A DNA stretch of 64,000 nt from Bosea sp. 124 (lineage in GTDB: Bacteria > Pseudomonadota > Alphaproteobacteria > Rhizobiales > Beijerinckiaceae), in assembly GCF_003046175.1 (NCBI RefSeq), contig NZ_PZZM01000001.1:1063001-1127000 (forward strand). The letters are read 5' to 3'. Position 1 is the stretch's first letter; every line of letters starts with the position of its first letter. Below are positions 16,108-24,592 of this stretch, in pieces. The notes below the pieces were generated by a model. It was given only the letters and a program-made list of their open reading frames with translations. It ran no database searches and had not been told where the DNA came from. The translations under genes were made by a program, and so were the position numbers.

Positions 16108-18060
16108 TCAGTCAACTGCAAGAGTTGCCAGTTCAATGCAGGCCTGACTGACGCCTCGCAACGTCGTCTCGGTTTGATCGGCAAGCGCAGTGTCAGCGGG
16201 GTTCGCAACGCTTTGCTCGGTGCTGAAGGAAGCCACGATGATGGCGGTGGATGGCAGCCGCCGCCGCAAGCGCTTCAGGGCGTAGCGCATATGAGCGCCG
16301 CTCTGCTTTCCCAGATAGCAAAGACAGATCAACGCAGGCTCGGATTGAGCGAGTGCAGCCAAAGGGGCACTCGATATCGCCTCTGGCGCCAGGACGCGGG
16401 TCGGCAGTCCATGCTTGCCAAGAATCTGCGACAGCATCAACGCTGCAGCCTCGTCGAGGCTGGACTGCGCCGCGATCAGGACGACGCGATCCTCCCCGCG
16501 AAAAACCTCCTTCATCTGTTCTGCCGACAGGATCGGAAGGTCCGCAGCGCCTTCCGCCTCCTCAGTCTGGTCCACCGCAGCACCGGCCTCGGCGTCCCGC
16601 GTGACTTCACCCGAGTTGGGCTTTCTGTCCTCATAATCGGAGAGTTCGTCTAACACCTCGCGGACCGTCTCGAGGATCTGCGTCTGCCGTTCGACATCAA
16701 GCACACCGCGCGCGACGTCGGCGGCTGCCAAGCGCAACCCCTCCAAAGCAACCTCATCGTAATATGCCGACAGGGAGCGTTCTTTGAGGACCTCTTCGGC
16801 CGTGTCGGTCGCTTCCGCTGGATCTCCGGCCAGGACGCGCTGGTAGAAGATCTGCGGCGCCGATAGCGGGGGGCGATCTCCCAACAGAACGTCCAGAAAT
16901 TCCAGCCGATCGACGTGGCGGCCGAGCACCACGAGGCACACCGTCAGCGGCGTCGCCAACACCAATCCAATAGGACCCCATAGCCAGGTCCAGAACGTCG
17001 CCGCAACGACGATGGCAACGGGAGAGAGCCCCGTCGTACGGCCATAGACGAGCGGCTCGACGACATGTCCAGCGAGAGGCTCCGCCACCAGGAAAAGAGC
17101 GGCCGTCCAGGCGAGCATCGTCCAACCCGGATCGACCGCGGCGGCGATCACCATCGGAAAGATCGCCGAGAGCAGCGCGCCGACATAAGGCACGAACCTC
17201 AGGATCGCGGAGAGGATGCCCCATAGCAGGGCACTGGGGACGCCTATCACCCATAGCCCGATGCCGATGAGCAGCCCAAATCCGGAGTTCAGCAGCAACT
17301 GGGTCAGGAACAGCCGGCTGAGGCGCTTGGCGGCATCGTCAAATGCGGCGGTGGTCTTCTGCAGGTCGTACGTACCGGTCAGCCGGATAAAGCGGTTTCG
17401 AAGATCCTCGCGCTTCAGCAGGATGAATACGACGAAGATCAGCACGATGCCCGTCGTGGTCAGCGGCTGGATCAGCGGCGTCAAGAAAGCCCGTAGCGTC
17501 TCGAGAGCGCCAGGGCGCGGCGGGTGGACCTCGACAGGGATCGGCCTGCTCTCCGCAGTGGCTGAGGGCAATTGCGCGGAAGGCCTTGTCTCCGGTTTGT
17601 CGAGTTCCTTGCCAAGTTCCTGGAGGACATCGGCCGCGCGAGAGAGCACGCCCGATCCCGGACCCGCTCCCTTCAACGATGCGATCTTCTCCCGCATCGT
17701 GCTCTGATAGGTCGGCAAGTCCCCAGCCAGCTGCGTCGCTTGCCCAACCATGGCCATGGCGAGTCCGGCGATGATCGCGAACGCGCAAGCGACGACGGAG
17801 ATCACGGCGATCGACCGCGGCAGTCGGATCTTCTGGAGCAGCTTGACCAACGGCGCCAGGACGAAGCTGAACAGGATCGCAAGGGCAACTGGGACGAACA
17901 CTTCGCGGCCCAGATACAGCGCAGCTATGATCAAGGCGCCGGTTGCGATGTTCCCGAGGCTACCCGGCGCTTCGGTCACCGGTCGCTTGTTCAGCGACGC
18001 GAGCGCCATTTTCGAGCCGACCGATCGCGTGTCGTCTGCCACTGGATCTGAACTCCTCAC
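16108..18060 (-). CDS. AI-2E-type (PerM/UPF0118) permease with cytosolic C-terminal extension
   Basis: 650 residues, about 280 longer than a usual member. Residues 35-430 are the AI-2E/PerM family body. It has the paired N-terminal helices, a soluble insertion (about 130-190), the GFGLLIGIGLWVIGVPSALL segment and the conserved FVPYVGALLSAIFPM region. After the last helix comes a predicted helical stretch (about 430-525) and a domain at about 545-650 (VVLIAAQSSLDEAAALMLSQ ... ALICLCYLG) that resembles a cobalamin-binding-like Rossmann fold. Some family members move autoinducer-2, others ions; the substrate here is unknown. The GTG at 18060 is tentative; an ATG at 18009 is an alternative. Follows two membrane-stress genes on the same strand. 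Confidence 0.85.
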   Translation of the reverse strand: MRSSDPVADDTRSVGSKMALASLNKRPVTEAPGSLGNIATGALIIAALYLGREVFVPVALAILFSFVLAPLVKLLQKIRLPRSIAVISVVACAFAIIAGLAMAMVGQATQLAGDLPTYQSTMREKIASLKGAGPGSGVLSRAADVLQELGKELDKPETRPSAQLPSATAESRPIPVEVHPPRPGALETLRAFLTPLIQPLTTTGIVLIFVVFILLKREDLRNRFIRLTGTYDLQKTTAAFDDAAKRLSRLFLTQLLLNSGFGLLIGIGLWVIGVPSALLWGILSAILRFVPYVGALLSAIFPMVIAAAVDPGWTMLAWTAALFLVAEPLAGHVVEPLVYGRTTGLSPVAIVVAATFWTWLWGPIGLVLATPLTVCLVVLGRHVDRLEFLDVLLGDRPPLSAPQIFYQRVLAGDPAEATDTAEEVLKERSLSAYYDEVALEGLRLAAADVARGVLDVERQTQILETVREVLDELSDYEDRKPNSGEVTRDAEAGAAVDQTEEAEGAADLPILSAEQMKEVFRGEDRVVLIAAQSSLDEAAALMLSQILGKHGLPTRVLAPEAISSAPLAALAQSEPALICLCYLGKQSGAHMRYALKRLRRRLPSTAIIVASFSTEQSVANPADTALADQTETTLRGVSQACIELATLAVD

Positions 18061-18105
18061 CTCACTCTTGGAGGCAGATTCGGCGGAACTGTACGACGCG
18101 GATCG

Positions 18106-18531
18106 CTATGGCCTTGAGTGTCCTGGCAGGATCGCGCGCACCAACCTGGATCTCGCGACGATGACGGCGGCCGTCAGAGCGCCGGCTGCCGCAGCGCCGG
18201 CAGCCAACATCGAAGCGGGCGAGTATGACTTCGAGTAAGGCAGCCCGCGAGGGGCTGAGGTGGATTGGCTAGCCGAAGACGGTTGGCGCCTTTTGATCAC
18301 CATCGCTACGCCGAAAAGGCATCCGGCGACGGCGATGAGGCCGCCGGCGACGATCAAGCTCGCCAGAACCGCGCCATATCGAAACATCAGCCACGTTCGA
18401 AAAGCGTCGAGTCCATAGCCCGCGGCGAACACGACGATAAGACAGCCGAAAGCCCATAAGCCATAGACGATGGCATATCGCTTTAAGGCGGTGGTCGCCT
18501 GAAGGGAGACATAGGCGAGGAGGCCGCCCAT
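18106..18531 (-). CDS. Membrane protein, YqjE/holin-like layout
   Basis: 141 residues with two strong hydrophobic segments (about 15-38 and 50-78), a basic polar linker and a third Ala-rich segment near the C-terminus (about 107-128). Its stop is 45 nt from the permease gene, and its start is 3 nt from the stop of the ElaB-like gene. In many proteobacteria an ElaB/YqjD-type gene precedes a YqjE-type membrane protein gene; the arrangement here is the same. No catalytic motif. Confidence 0.6.
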   Translation of the reverse strand: MGGLLAYVSLQATTALKRYAIVYGLWAFGCLIVVFAAGYGLDAFRTWLMFRYGAVLASLIVAGGLIAVAGCLFGVAMVIKRRQPSSASQSTSAPRGLPYSKSYSPASMLAAGAAAAGALTAAVIVARSRLVRAILPGHSRP

Positions 18532-18534
18532 GGC

Positions 18535-18777
18535 TCAGCGGGACACATACTGTCCGAGGGCCAGACCGGCTGCCGCTGCCCATCCGATCGCTCGAAACGG
18601 CCGCGCGCGAATCTCATCGATAAGAACGCGCTGGAGTTCGGAAGATAGCTCATCGGCATCATCATCCTGCGCATCGAAATCGCGGCCGCCGGGCGTGTCC
18701 TCCAGCGAATCCGCGTAATGGGACATCTTGATGAAGCCGGTCTCAGAGACGTCAGGGGAGGCATCGACGTTTGTCAT
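18535..18777 (-). CDS. ElaB/YqjD-type (DUF883-like) membrane-anchored stress protein
   Basis: 80 residues. The ATG ending at 18777 follows AAAGGTG. An acidic helical N-terminal part with Asp-rich patches leads to the C-terminal signature RARPFRAIGWAAAAGLALGQ. This is the tail anchor typical of ElaB/YqjD proteins that tether ribosomes or other factors to the inner membrane in stationary phase. It is shorter than classical DUF883 proteins. It is the first gene of the 18777-16108 cluster and has an EcfG-like promoter at 18821-18845. Confidence 0.7.
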   Translation of the reverse strand: MTNVDASPDVSETGFIKMSHYADSLEDTPGGRDFDAQDDDADELSSELQRVLIDEIRARPFRAIGWAAAAGLALGQYVSR

Positions 18778-18820
18778 GACGCACCTTTGCGAGCCAAGGT
18801 CAGCGGATTGGTTCACGCTG

Positions 18821-18845
18821 AACTCTGAGCAGCCCAGGCTGTTCC
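18821..18845 (-). promoter_or_regulatory. EcfG-like promoter of the ElaB-like gene cluster
   Basis: Minus strand: GGAAC (18845-18841), 16 nt, AGTT (18824-18821). One base off the -10 consensus. It lies 43 nt before the start at 18777 and just inside the 5' side of the end of the YihY gene. Confidence 0.35.
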
Positions 18846-18853
18846 GTCGGATA

Positions 18854-19924
18854 TCAACCCTTTCGATCTGCCGCGTCGGCACCGCGGGAACCGATCGGCA
18901 TGGGGGCGCCTTCGGTGGTGTCTCTGTTGGTCTGCCGCTCGGCCTCCGAGTTCAGCTCCGCCCCGATCAGGACGATGATCGCTGATAACCACATCCAGGT
19001 CAGGAGCCCGATGACGGCGCCGATGGCGCCGTAGGTCTTGTTGTAGTCCTCGAAATTGGCGACGTACCAGGAAAACAAAAGTGAAGCTCCAAGCCAGGTG
19101 ATCGCCGCAAAAATCGCGCCCGGACTGACCCAACTCCATTGTGCGGTGTCACGGCTCGGGCCGAACCGGTAGAGCAGCGAGAGACCGAGGACCAAAACGA
19201 GGATCAACGCGGGCCACCGCGCAACCGAGATCACGACCTCGGTTGCTTCGCCCAGATAGACGTAGTCGAGCACGACCGGCAGGGCGGCGATCGCGCCGAG
19301 GGCTACAACGGCGAAGACAAGGATCGCGACCGTGAACGAAAGCGACATTGCGTTGAGCTTGAAAAAGCCCCTCTTCTCGTCTTCGCCATAGGCCACGTTC
19401 AAAGCATCGAATATCGCCTTCGCGCCCGCATTCGCACTCCAGATCGCCAAGACCAATCCCAGCGCGAAGGCGAAGCCCAAGGTCGTCTCGCCAGCACTCG
19501 TGATCCGCACGACCTGATCGCGCAAGAACTCCGTCGAGCCTGCCGGAAGAAGGCCCTCGGCCACAACGAGTTGCTCGCCGATCGTCCCCGGCTCCGCCAC
19601 GAGGCCATAGATCGAGACCAGCGCGGTCAGAGCTGGAAACAGAGCCAAAAGTGCGTAAAATGTCACGCCGGCAGCGACGGCAAGCACGCGGTCGCGATCA
19701 ACCTCATGGTATGTGCGGCGGAGAATGTCCGCCCATCCCCGCATTGGTATCTCGGTCGGAGTGTGGGATAGCGCCCCTTGTCCAGATCGATGGGTCGCCT
19801 TCCGCTCAAAGGCGCGCTCGCGGGCGCTCACATCCGCTTTCGAAAGCCACGCGAACAGCAAGGCAATGCTCACTCCCAGCGCGGTTGCCAACCCAATGTC
19901 TTTGATTACTTGTCGATTGCGCAC
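18854..19924 (-). CDS. YihY/BrkB-family inner membrane protein
   Basis: 356 residues. The GTG at 19924 is chosen because GGAGGG lies 4-9 nt upstream. A first N-terminal helix (about 7-26) is followed by a linker and the YihY core. The core shows TYHEVDRDRVLAVAAGVTFY, ALLALFPALTALVSIYGL, and later the GPSRDTAQWSWVSPGAIFAA signature and a W-x-W-LSAIIVLIGAELNSE end, with six helices in total. The family is often misnamed ribonuclease BN; its transport or envelope role is not settled. The end is rich in Arg/Asp. It precedes the ElaB-like cluster. Confidence 0.9.
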   Translation of the reverse strand: MRNRQVIKDIGLATALGVSIALLFAWLSKADVSARERAFERKATHRSGQGALSHTPTEIPMRGWADILRRTYHEVDRDRVLAVAAGVTFYALLALFPALTALVSIYGLVAEPGTIGEQLVVAEGLLPAGSTEFLRDQVVRITSAGETTLGFAFALGLVLAIWSANAGAKAIFDALNVAYGEDEKRGFFKLNAMSLSFTVAILVFAVVALGAIAALPVVLDYVYLGEATEVVISVARWPALILVLVLGLSLLYRFGPSRDTAQWSWVSPGAIFAAITWLGASLLFSWYVANFEDYNKTYGAIGAVIGLLTWMWLSAIIVLIGAELNSEAERQTNRDTTEGAPMPIGSRGADAADRKG

Positions 19925-20298
19925 GGGGCCCTCCGCGAGGAGACCAACGCCTTCGACACGTGAAGGTTCGCGAAGCGCCCTCGATGGCGCGAATCTTTGC
20001 GATCGGAGCCGCGGCCGAATTGCGAAGGCAGTCGGCACACGACCCATCTGGTGCGTAGGAGGAACCGATCACCTAACCAAACATCCCGAATGGTCGGGCT
20101 GGGGGGCGTCGTGGAGCCCCCATCGCTACGGTTGTCCTGTTCGGTGCCAGCGATAGAGCGGTTTCTTCTCGAACATCGAGAGGCCGTAGTCATTGCGCGC
20201 GCCGCGCTGGGGCCACTGTTCACGGATCAATCCCGCTCCGACGACGTTGGCGCCAGTGCAGGAGGTGACGCATGCAGATCGAGCGCAGGTAGCGAGCC
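19925..20298. other. Intergenic region before xthA
   Basis: 374 nt. It contains a seven-codon mini-ORF at 20272-20292 (Met-Gln-Ile-Glu-Arg-Arg-stop) with an ideal AGGAGGTGA upstream, ending 6 nt before the xthA start. A minus-strand frame at about 20126-20280 reads protein-like near its end but has no supported start. No promoter recognised. Confidence 0.4.
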
Positions 20299-21192
20299 GT
20301 GAGTGGATCACCCGTCAGTGCGCCGCCGGCAGCCGTTTCGATCGCCACATTCAACGTCAATAACGTGAACAGGCGATTGTCGAACCTCTTGGGCTGGCTC
20401 GCAGCGCGAAAGCCCGACGTCGTCTGCCTGCAGGAACTGAAATCATCAGACGACGCCTTCCCTGCAGACGCGCTGGAGAATGCCGGCTACGGCGCCGTAT
20501 GGAGGGGGCAGAGAACCTGGAATGGTGTCGCGATCCTGGCGCGCGGGAGCACACCGATCGTAACTCGGACCAGCCTTCCGGGCGACGCCGATGACATGCA
20601 GGCGCGATATATCGAGGCCGCCGTCAACGGCATCCTGATTGCGTCGATTTACGTGCCCAATGGCAATCCCCAACCCGGCCCCAAATTCGCCTACAAACTC
20701 GCGTGGTTCGATCGGCTACGGGCCCATGCGGCCACGCTGCTGGCTGCAAAAGTGCCCGTGGTCATGGCGGGAGATTATAACGTCGTGCCGACCGACCTGG
20801 ACATCTACCGCACGACCTCTTGGGTAGACGACGCTTTGCTTCACCCCAAAAGCCGGCATGCCTTTCACAGCCTCGTTTCGCAGGGCTGGACCGATGCCTT
20901 GCGCGAAATTCATCCGGGCGCGCAGGTCTTCACGTTTTGGCATTACATGCGCCAGAGATGGAAGAGAAATGCCGGCCTGCGGCTCGACCACCTGCTGCTC
21001 AGTCCCGAGGTCGCACGCAGGCTGCAGGACGCAAGCGTCGATCGTTCGATCCGTGGCCTCGACGGGGCCAGCGACCACGCGCCCGTGTGGATCACGCTCG
21101 GCAACGAGGTTCGGACAAAAGGGTCGACCCGTCGAAGCGCGCGAGAGGCTGGCCCGGCAGGACATCGCCTGCCGGGCCAGGTTCGTGGTTAG
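20299..21192 (+). CDS. xthA: Exodeoxyribonuclease III-type AP endonuclease
   Basis: 297 residues. ExoIII cuts at abasic sites and trims 3' ends during base-excision repair. Family motifs: IATFNVNNVNRR (metal-binding Asn), VVCLQELK with the catalytic Glu at about 50, VPNGNP, VVMAGDYNVVP with Asp/Asn, and the closing GASDHAPVWI with the catalytic Asp-His pair. The start is GTG at 20299; a mini-ORF with a strong ribosome site ends 6 nt earlier and may feed ribosomes onto it. The last 25 residues beyond the family core are basic and partly encoded by a hairpin (21149-21180). Confidence 0.9.
   Translation: MSGSPVSAPPAAVSIATFNVNNVNRRLSNLLGWLAARKPDVVCLQELKSSDDAFPADALENAGYGAVWRGQRTWNGVAILARGSTPIVTRTSLPGDADDMQARYIEAAVNGILIASIYVPNGNPQPGPKFAYKLAWFDRLRAHAATLLAAKVPVVMAGDYNVVPTDLDIYRTTSWVDDALLHPKSRHAFHSLVSQGWTDALREIHPGAQVFTFWHYMRQRWKRNAGLRLDHLLLSPEVARRLQDASVDRSIRGLDGASDHAPVWITLGNEVRTKGSTRRSAREAGPAGHRLPGQVRG
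21149..21180. terminator. Hairpin between convergent xthA and DUF892 genes
   Basis: Perfect 13-bp GC-rich inverted repeat (21149-21161 with 21168-21180), loop ACATCG. It lies within the last codons of xthA and 9 nt beyond the DUF892 stop. It lacks a T tract on either side, so it may slow or stabilise transcripts but is not a classical intrinsic terminator. Confidence 0.4.
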
Positions 21193-21692
21193 GCGGCCTT
21201 GGCAACGGCGGCCGAATTGGCGGGTCCGCCGAGCTGGGTCAGCGCCTTGTCGGTCTTGGTCTCCTCGGCCAGCGTCTCGTCGAGGAGCTTGACGGCATCC
21301 TTGTGGCCGAGTTGCGCGGCCCACGCCTTCAGGGTGCCGTAACGAGCGATCTCATAGTGTTCGACGGCTTGTGCCGAAGCCACGAGACCGGCATCCAGCG
21401 CAGGGCTGTCGGCATAGTCCTCGATGACGGCCTTGCCTTCTTCGAGGATGCCGAGGATCGCATCGCAGGTCTTGGCTCGGGGGGCCTTGCCGATCAGTTC
21501 GAAGACCTCGCCGAGCCGCTCGACATGGCCCTCGGTCTCAGCTCGGTGCGTTTCGAAGGCCTTTTTCAGCTCGGCGGACTTCGCGGCCTTCGCCATTTTG
21601 GGCAGCGCTTTCAAGATCTGCTTCTCGGCGTAGTAGACGTCCTTGAGCATGTCGTGGAACAGCTCGTCGAGGGGCTTTGCGGTCGTCGCCAT
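21189..21692 (-). CDS. DUF892 (YciE/YciF) ferritin-like stress protein
   Basis: 167 residues. The ATG ending at 21692 follows GGAG by 8 nt. The four-helix ferritin-like fold is indicated by LFHDMLKDVYYAEKQILKAL, the ETEGHVERL segment and the HYEIARYGTLKAWAAQLG segment, with Glu/His residues at metal-ligand positions. Members are stress-induced and are often regulated by general-stress sigma factors; binding of a di-metal site is likely, the reaction unknown. An EcfG-like promoter lies at 21727-21751. The stop codon overlaps that of xthA by 2 nt. Confidence 0.9.
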   Translation of the reverse strand: MATTAKPLDELFHDMLKDVYYAEKQILKALPKMAKAAKSAELKKAFETHRAETEGHVERLGEVFELIGKAPRAKTCDAILGILEEGKAVIEDYADSPALDAGLVASAQAVEHYEIARYGTLKAWAAQLGHKDAVKLLDETLAEETKTDKALTQLGGPANSAAVAKAA

Positions 21693-21726
21693 GGGATGTT
21701 CTCCAACACTGGGGTGATCTCCGCTC

Positions 21727-21751
21727 AACCACATCCCGCTCTCGGTGTTCC
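21727..21751 (-). promoter_or_regulatory. EcfG-like promoter of the DUF892 gene
   Basis: Minus strand: GGAAC (21751-21747), 16 nt, GGTT (21730-21727), one base off the consensus, 34 nt before the start codon. Confidence 0.45.
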
Positions 21752-21910
21752 GTGCGGCCGCTCATCTTTCGACGTTCTGAACCGCTGTGGATCGACATCG
21801 CCGACATGCAAGGCAAGACAAGAGAGGTCGGCAGCGTTACCGCATCGCACTAGGCATCCTGCATTCTGTATCCTATGCCCTGAGGCCGCCCCTGCATGTC
21901 TGGAGCCTGA

Positions 21911-23380
21911 ATGTCAGTGCAATCGACGATAACCGACCCGGCGCGGCTGGCGGCCCTTCGACGGTACGACATTCTAGACACGCCGACCGAAGCCGAATTC
22001 GATGACATCGCGAAATTGGCGGCGGCCTCGTTCGATGCCCCCATCGGGATCGTCAACCTGATTGCGGATGTGCGGCAATGGTTCAAGGCGGAGGTCGGGA
22101 TTGGTGTACGCGAATTGCCGCTCGATGTTTCGATCTGTGCGCACGCGATCGTCCAGTCCGATATCATGGTGATCCGGGACACGCTGGAGGATCCGCGGTT
22201 CGCCTGCAATCCACTGGTCCAGGTCGAAGGCGGCCTGCGCTTCTACGCTGGCGCCCCGCTGCGCACGCCAGACGCCCAGATCATCGGCACGGTTTGCGTG
22301 CTGGACCGCGCCCCGCGTCCTGACGGCATCACCGACCGACAGCGGCTGACCCTCGAGGTTTTGGCACGTCAGGTCATGACGCAGCTCGAACTGCGGCGGG
22401 TAGCATCGATTGAGACTCTCGCCCATGCGATGGCGCAGGCGGCAGAGCGCAGGAGCCGTTTCATCCTCGACGCCGCCCGGCTGGGATCGTGGGAGTGGAT
22501 GATGCTCACCGGAAGCTTCGAAGCATCCTCCGCTTTCAAGGCGAATTTCGGGGTCGCGATCGATCAGCCCTTCAGCTACGAGCAGATGCTGGATGCCGTC
22601 CATCCGCAGGATCGCGACAGGGTCGTTGAAGCCTTTCAGGCGACGATCACCCGCGGCTGCGAATGTGACGTCGAGTTCCGCCTCGGCCACGCGGAACAGG
22701 GCGAAGTCTGGCTGAATTTGCGCGCCCAACTCGACCGAGCCTCGGACGGCTCGCCGTTTCGCCTTGCCGGTATCTCGCTCGATATCAGTGACCGCAAGAA
22801 CGAGGAGGCGCAAAAGCAGCTCCTCATGGAGGAACTCGCCCACCGCGTCAAAAACACCTTCTCCGTGGTCCAGGCCATCGCATCGCAGACCCTGCGCCAG
22901 GCCGATCCCGAGATTGCCCGGACTTTCCAAAGCCGGCTCGTTGCCTTGAGCCATGCGCACGACATGCTCCTTCAAAAGAGCTGGTCCTCAGCCACTGTCG
23001 GGTCACTTCTGGACAGTGTCCTGGGGCTCCAGGCCGAGGCCCATCGCTTCAACATCGCCGGGCCGGAGGTGTTGTTCGGACCCAAGGCGGCGTTGTCGCT
23101 GGCATTGCTGGCGCACGAGATGGCTACGAATTCGGTCAAGTATGGAGCCCTTTCGGCGGATGGCGGTTCCATCGAAATCCGCTGGACCCTGGCCGATCAG
23201 GTGTTCCAGTTGACCTGGCGCGAAAGGGGAGGCCCCCCGGCCGTCCAGCCCGAAAAAAGAGGTTTTGGATCGCGCCTCCTCAGGATGGGCATCGCCGGCA
23301 GTAACCGCGCCGAATTTTCATACGAGGCAGGCGGATTGAGCGCGATTTTCGAGGCCGACGACGAGCGCATCACGCGATAG
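21911..23380 (+). CDS. HWE-type sensor histidine kinase with GAF and PAS domains
   Basis: 489 residues, no transmembrane segment, so a soluble sensor. A GAF domain (about 22-163) carries the CAHAIVQSD and FYAGAPLRT motifs. A PAS domain (about 188-295) follows. The HWE kinase core comes next, with phospho-acceptor His311 in EELAHRVKNTFSVVQAIASQ, the N box LLAHEMATNSVKYGAL, and the W-x-E motif LTWRERGG that names the family. HWE kinases in alphaproteobacteria commonly feed the PhyR-EcfG general stress pathway or respond to light. A cofactor-binding Cys in the PAS domain (LOV type) is not seen. A single-domain response regulator is encoded convergently 45 nt beyond its stop. Confidence 0.92.
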   Translation: MSVQSTITDPARLAALRRYDILDTPTEAEFDDIAKLAAASFDAPIGIVNLIADVRQWFKAEVGIGVRELPLDVSICAHAIVQSDIMVIRDTLEDPRFACNPLVQVEGGLRFYAGAPLRTPDAQIIGTVCVLDRAPRPDGITDRQRLTLEVLARQVMTQLELRRVASIETLAHAMAQAAERRSRFILDAARLGSWEWMMLTGSFEASSAFKANFGVAIDQPFSYEQMLDAVHPQDRDRVVEAFQATITRGCECDVEFRLGHAEQGEVWLNLRAQLDRASDGSPFRLAGISLDISDRKNEEAQKQLLMEELAHRVKNTFSVVQAIASQTLRQADPEIARTFQSRLVALSHAHDMLLQKSWSSATVGSLLDSVLGLQAEAHRFNIAGPEVLFGPKAALSLALLAHEMATNSVKYGALSADGGSIEIRWTLADQVFQLTWRERGGPPAVQPEKRGFGSRLLRMGIAGSNRAEFSYEAGGLSAIFEADDERITR

Positions 23381-23425
23381 TGCGACGGCTGGAACGGGCG
23401 ACAAGAAGTCGCTCTCTGTCGCAGC

Positions 23426-23815
23426 TCAGGCGCTCGGCGCGTGACCGATCTGGTCGCTCTGGTTCATCAGGAGCGAGACCGCGCTGATGATCTGTGCGAA
23501 GGCAAAGGGCTTCTGGATCATCACGCTGCTCGGGACGCCCTGCGACGTCCAGTCGCCGGCGCTGTCACCACTGACATAGACGACTGGCATGGTCGGCACG
23601 GTCTGGCGCGCGTGCCGCCCGACGTCCCATCCCGATAGGCGGCCTCCGAGGCGTATGTCCGTCAGCACCGCCCGGATCTCCGCCCCTCGCCTCTCGATCC
23701 AACCAACCGCGTCTTCGCCATTCGATGCGGCAATGACCTCGAAGCCAGCGTCTATCAGGGCCGATTCAACATCCATCAAAATAAGGGGTTCGTCTTCGAC
23801 AAGAAGAATCAGCAT
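23426..23815 (-). CDS. Single-domain response regulator (CheY-like)
   Basis: 129 residues consisting of one receiver domain: acidic pocket Glu7-Asp8-Glu9 (LVEDEP), phospho-acceptor Asp53 in VLTDIRLGG, the switch Ser in YVSGD, and Lys in MIQKPF. No output domain. Regulators of this type act as phosphate sinks or diffusible intermediates for HWE kinases in the alphaproteobacterial general stress response. It is convergent with a GAF-PAS HWE kinase gene and has a perfect EcfG-type promoter. Confidence 0.92.
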   Translation of the reverse strand: MLILLVEDEPLILMDVESALIDAGFEVIAASNGEDAVGWIERRGAEIRAVLTDIRLGGRLSGWDVGRHARQTVPTMPVVYVSGDSAGDWTSQGVPSSVMIQKPFAFAQIISAVSLLMNQSDQIGHAPSA

Positions 23816-23844
23816 TCACCTGGCACCTGCAGCAGCGGGACGAA

Positions 23845-23869
23845 AACGCGGCACTCGCGATTTGGTTCC
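23845..23869 (-). promoter_or_regulatory. EcfG-type promoter of the response regulator
   Basis: Minus strand: GGAAC (23869-23865), 16 nt, CGTT (23848-23845). Perfect match, 29 nt before the ATG. Confidence 0.65.
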
Positions 23870-23993
23870 CCGACCCACCGCAGTCTGTTTCATGGGCCTT
23901 AAGCACCTTATCGGCCGAGCGTAAACAGAGCTTGCCCGGTGCTGGAACCAACCCGTTTGCGTGGACTTGTTCCCATCCAGGCGGAGGCATGTC

Positions 23994-24146
23994 GTGAAAC
24001 GCCGAGGTAAAAGGCCACCGCCGGCCGAATTTTGGCTTTGGCTTCTCATCGCAGGGCTTCTGATGGCGCTCCTGGTGATTGCCGCCAGGCCGCCATTCCG
24101 GGTCGAGCCGCATGATCCACAGGTCTGGGAAGGCCGCTCGAGGTGA
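23994..24146 (+). CDS. 50-residue single-pass membrane protein
   Basis: The GTG at 23994 is chosen because GGAGG lies 7 nt upstream; an earlier in-frame GTG at 23961 has none. A basic N-terminus (KRRGKRPPP) precedes one helix (WLWLLIAGLLMALLVIAA) and a polar tail, so the tail should face outside by the positive-inside rule. No family recognised. Confidence 0.5.
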   Translation: MKRRGKRPPPAEFWLWLLIAGLLMALLVIAARPPFRVEPHDPQVWEGRSR

Positions 24147-24225
24147 TTGCCGTAGCGAGCCAATGGGAGCGCCCTGCCGATTGCTGCCTTCGCGCGAAGG
24201 GCTCACTCGCCCATCCATCGGGGGT

Positions 24226-24453
24226 TCAGCGATCGCTGGTGGTCTGGAAACGCTCGATCGCGCGCGCGGACAACTCGGCTTCATCGCTGGTGATGGCGGA
24301 GAGGTTGGCGATGATAACGGCCAGCCTCAGCTTCTCGGACTCATCCGTCCCAAGCAGGAGGTGCTCGCTTGCCTTGATATCGGCCCAGGCACGCTCCAGC
24401 GCAGCGTGGCACCGGGCGACATCAACAGGGTCGGACAAATGGCGAAATGGCAC
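24226..24453 (-). CDS. Hypothetical 75-residue helical protein
   Basis: The GTG ending at 24453 follows GGGAGGGGAAC, a very good ribosome site, and is preferred to longer starts. The product (VPFRHLSDPVDVARCHAALE and on) is an acidic, helical, soluble protein. It lies downstream of the hybrid kinase gene on the same strand (140 nt gap). No family recognised. Confidence 0.5.
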   Translation of the reverse strand: MPFRHLSDPVDVARCHAALERAWADIKASEHLLLGTDESEKLRLAVIIANLSAITSDEAELSARAIERFQTTSDR

Positions 24454-24592
24454 CGTTCCCCTCCCTCGCGCCCGATTTCGTGGGGACCGCTGCAGAGTCT
24501 CGCGGCCAGCCAAACGTCGAACCTTCTTGAAGCCGCAGCCTCAGCAAACTCCTGGTCGAAGCTTGCATACGACGCTGGGCTCATTTGCGGGC

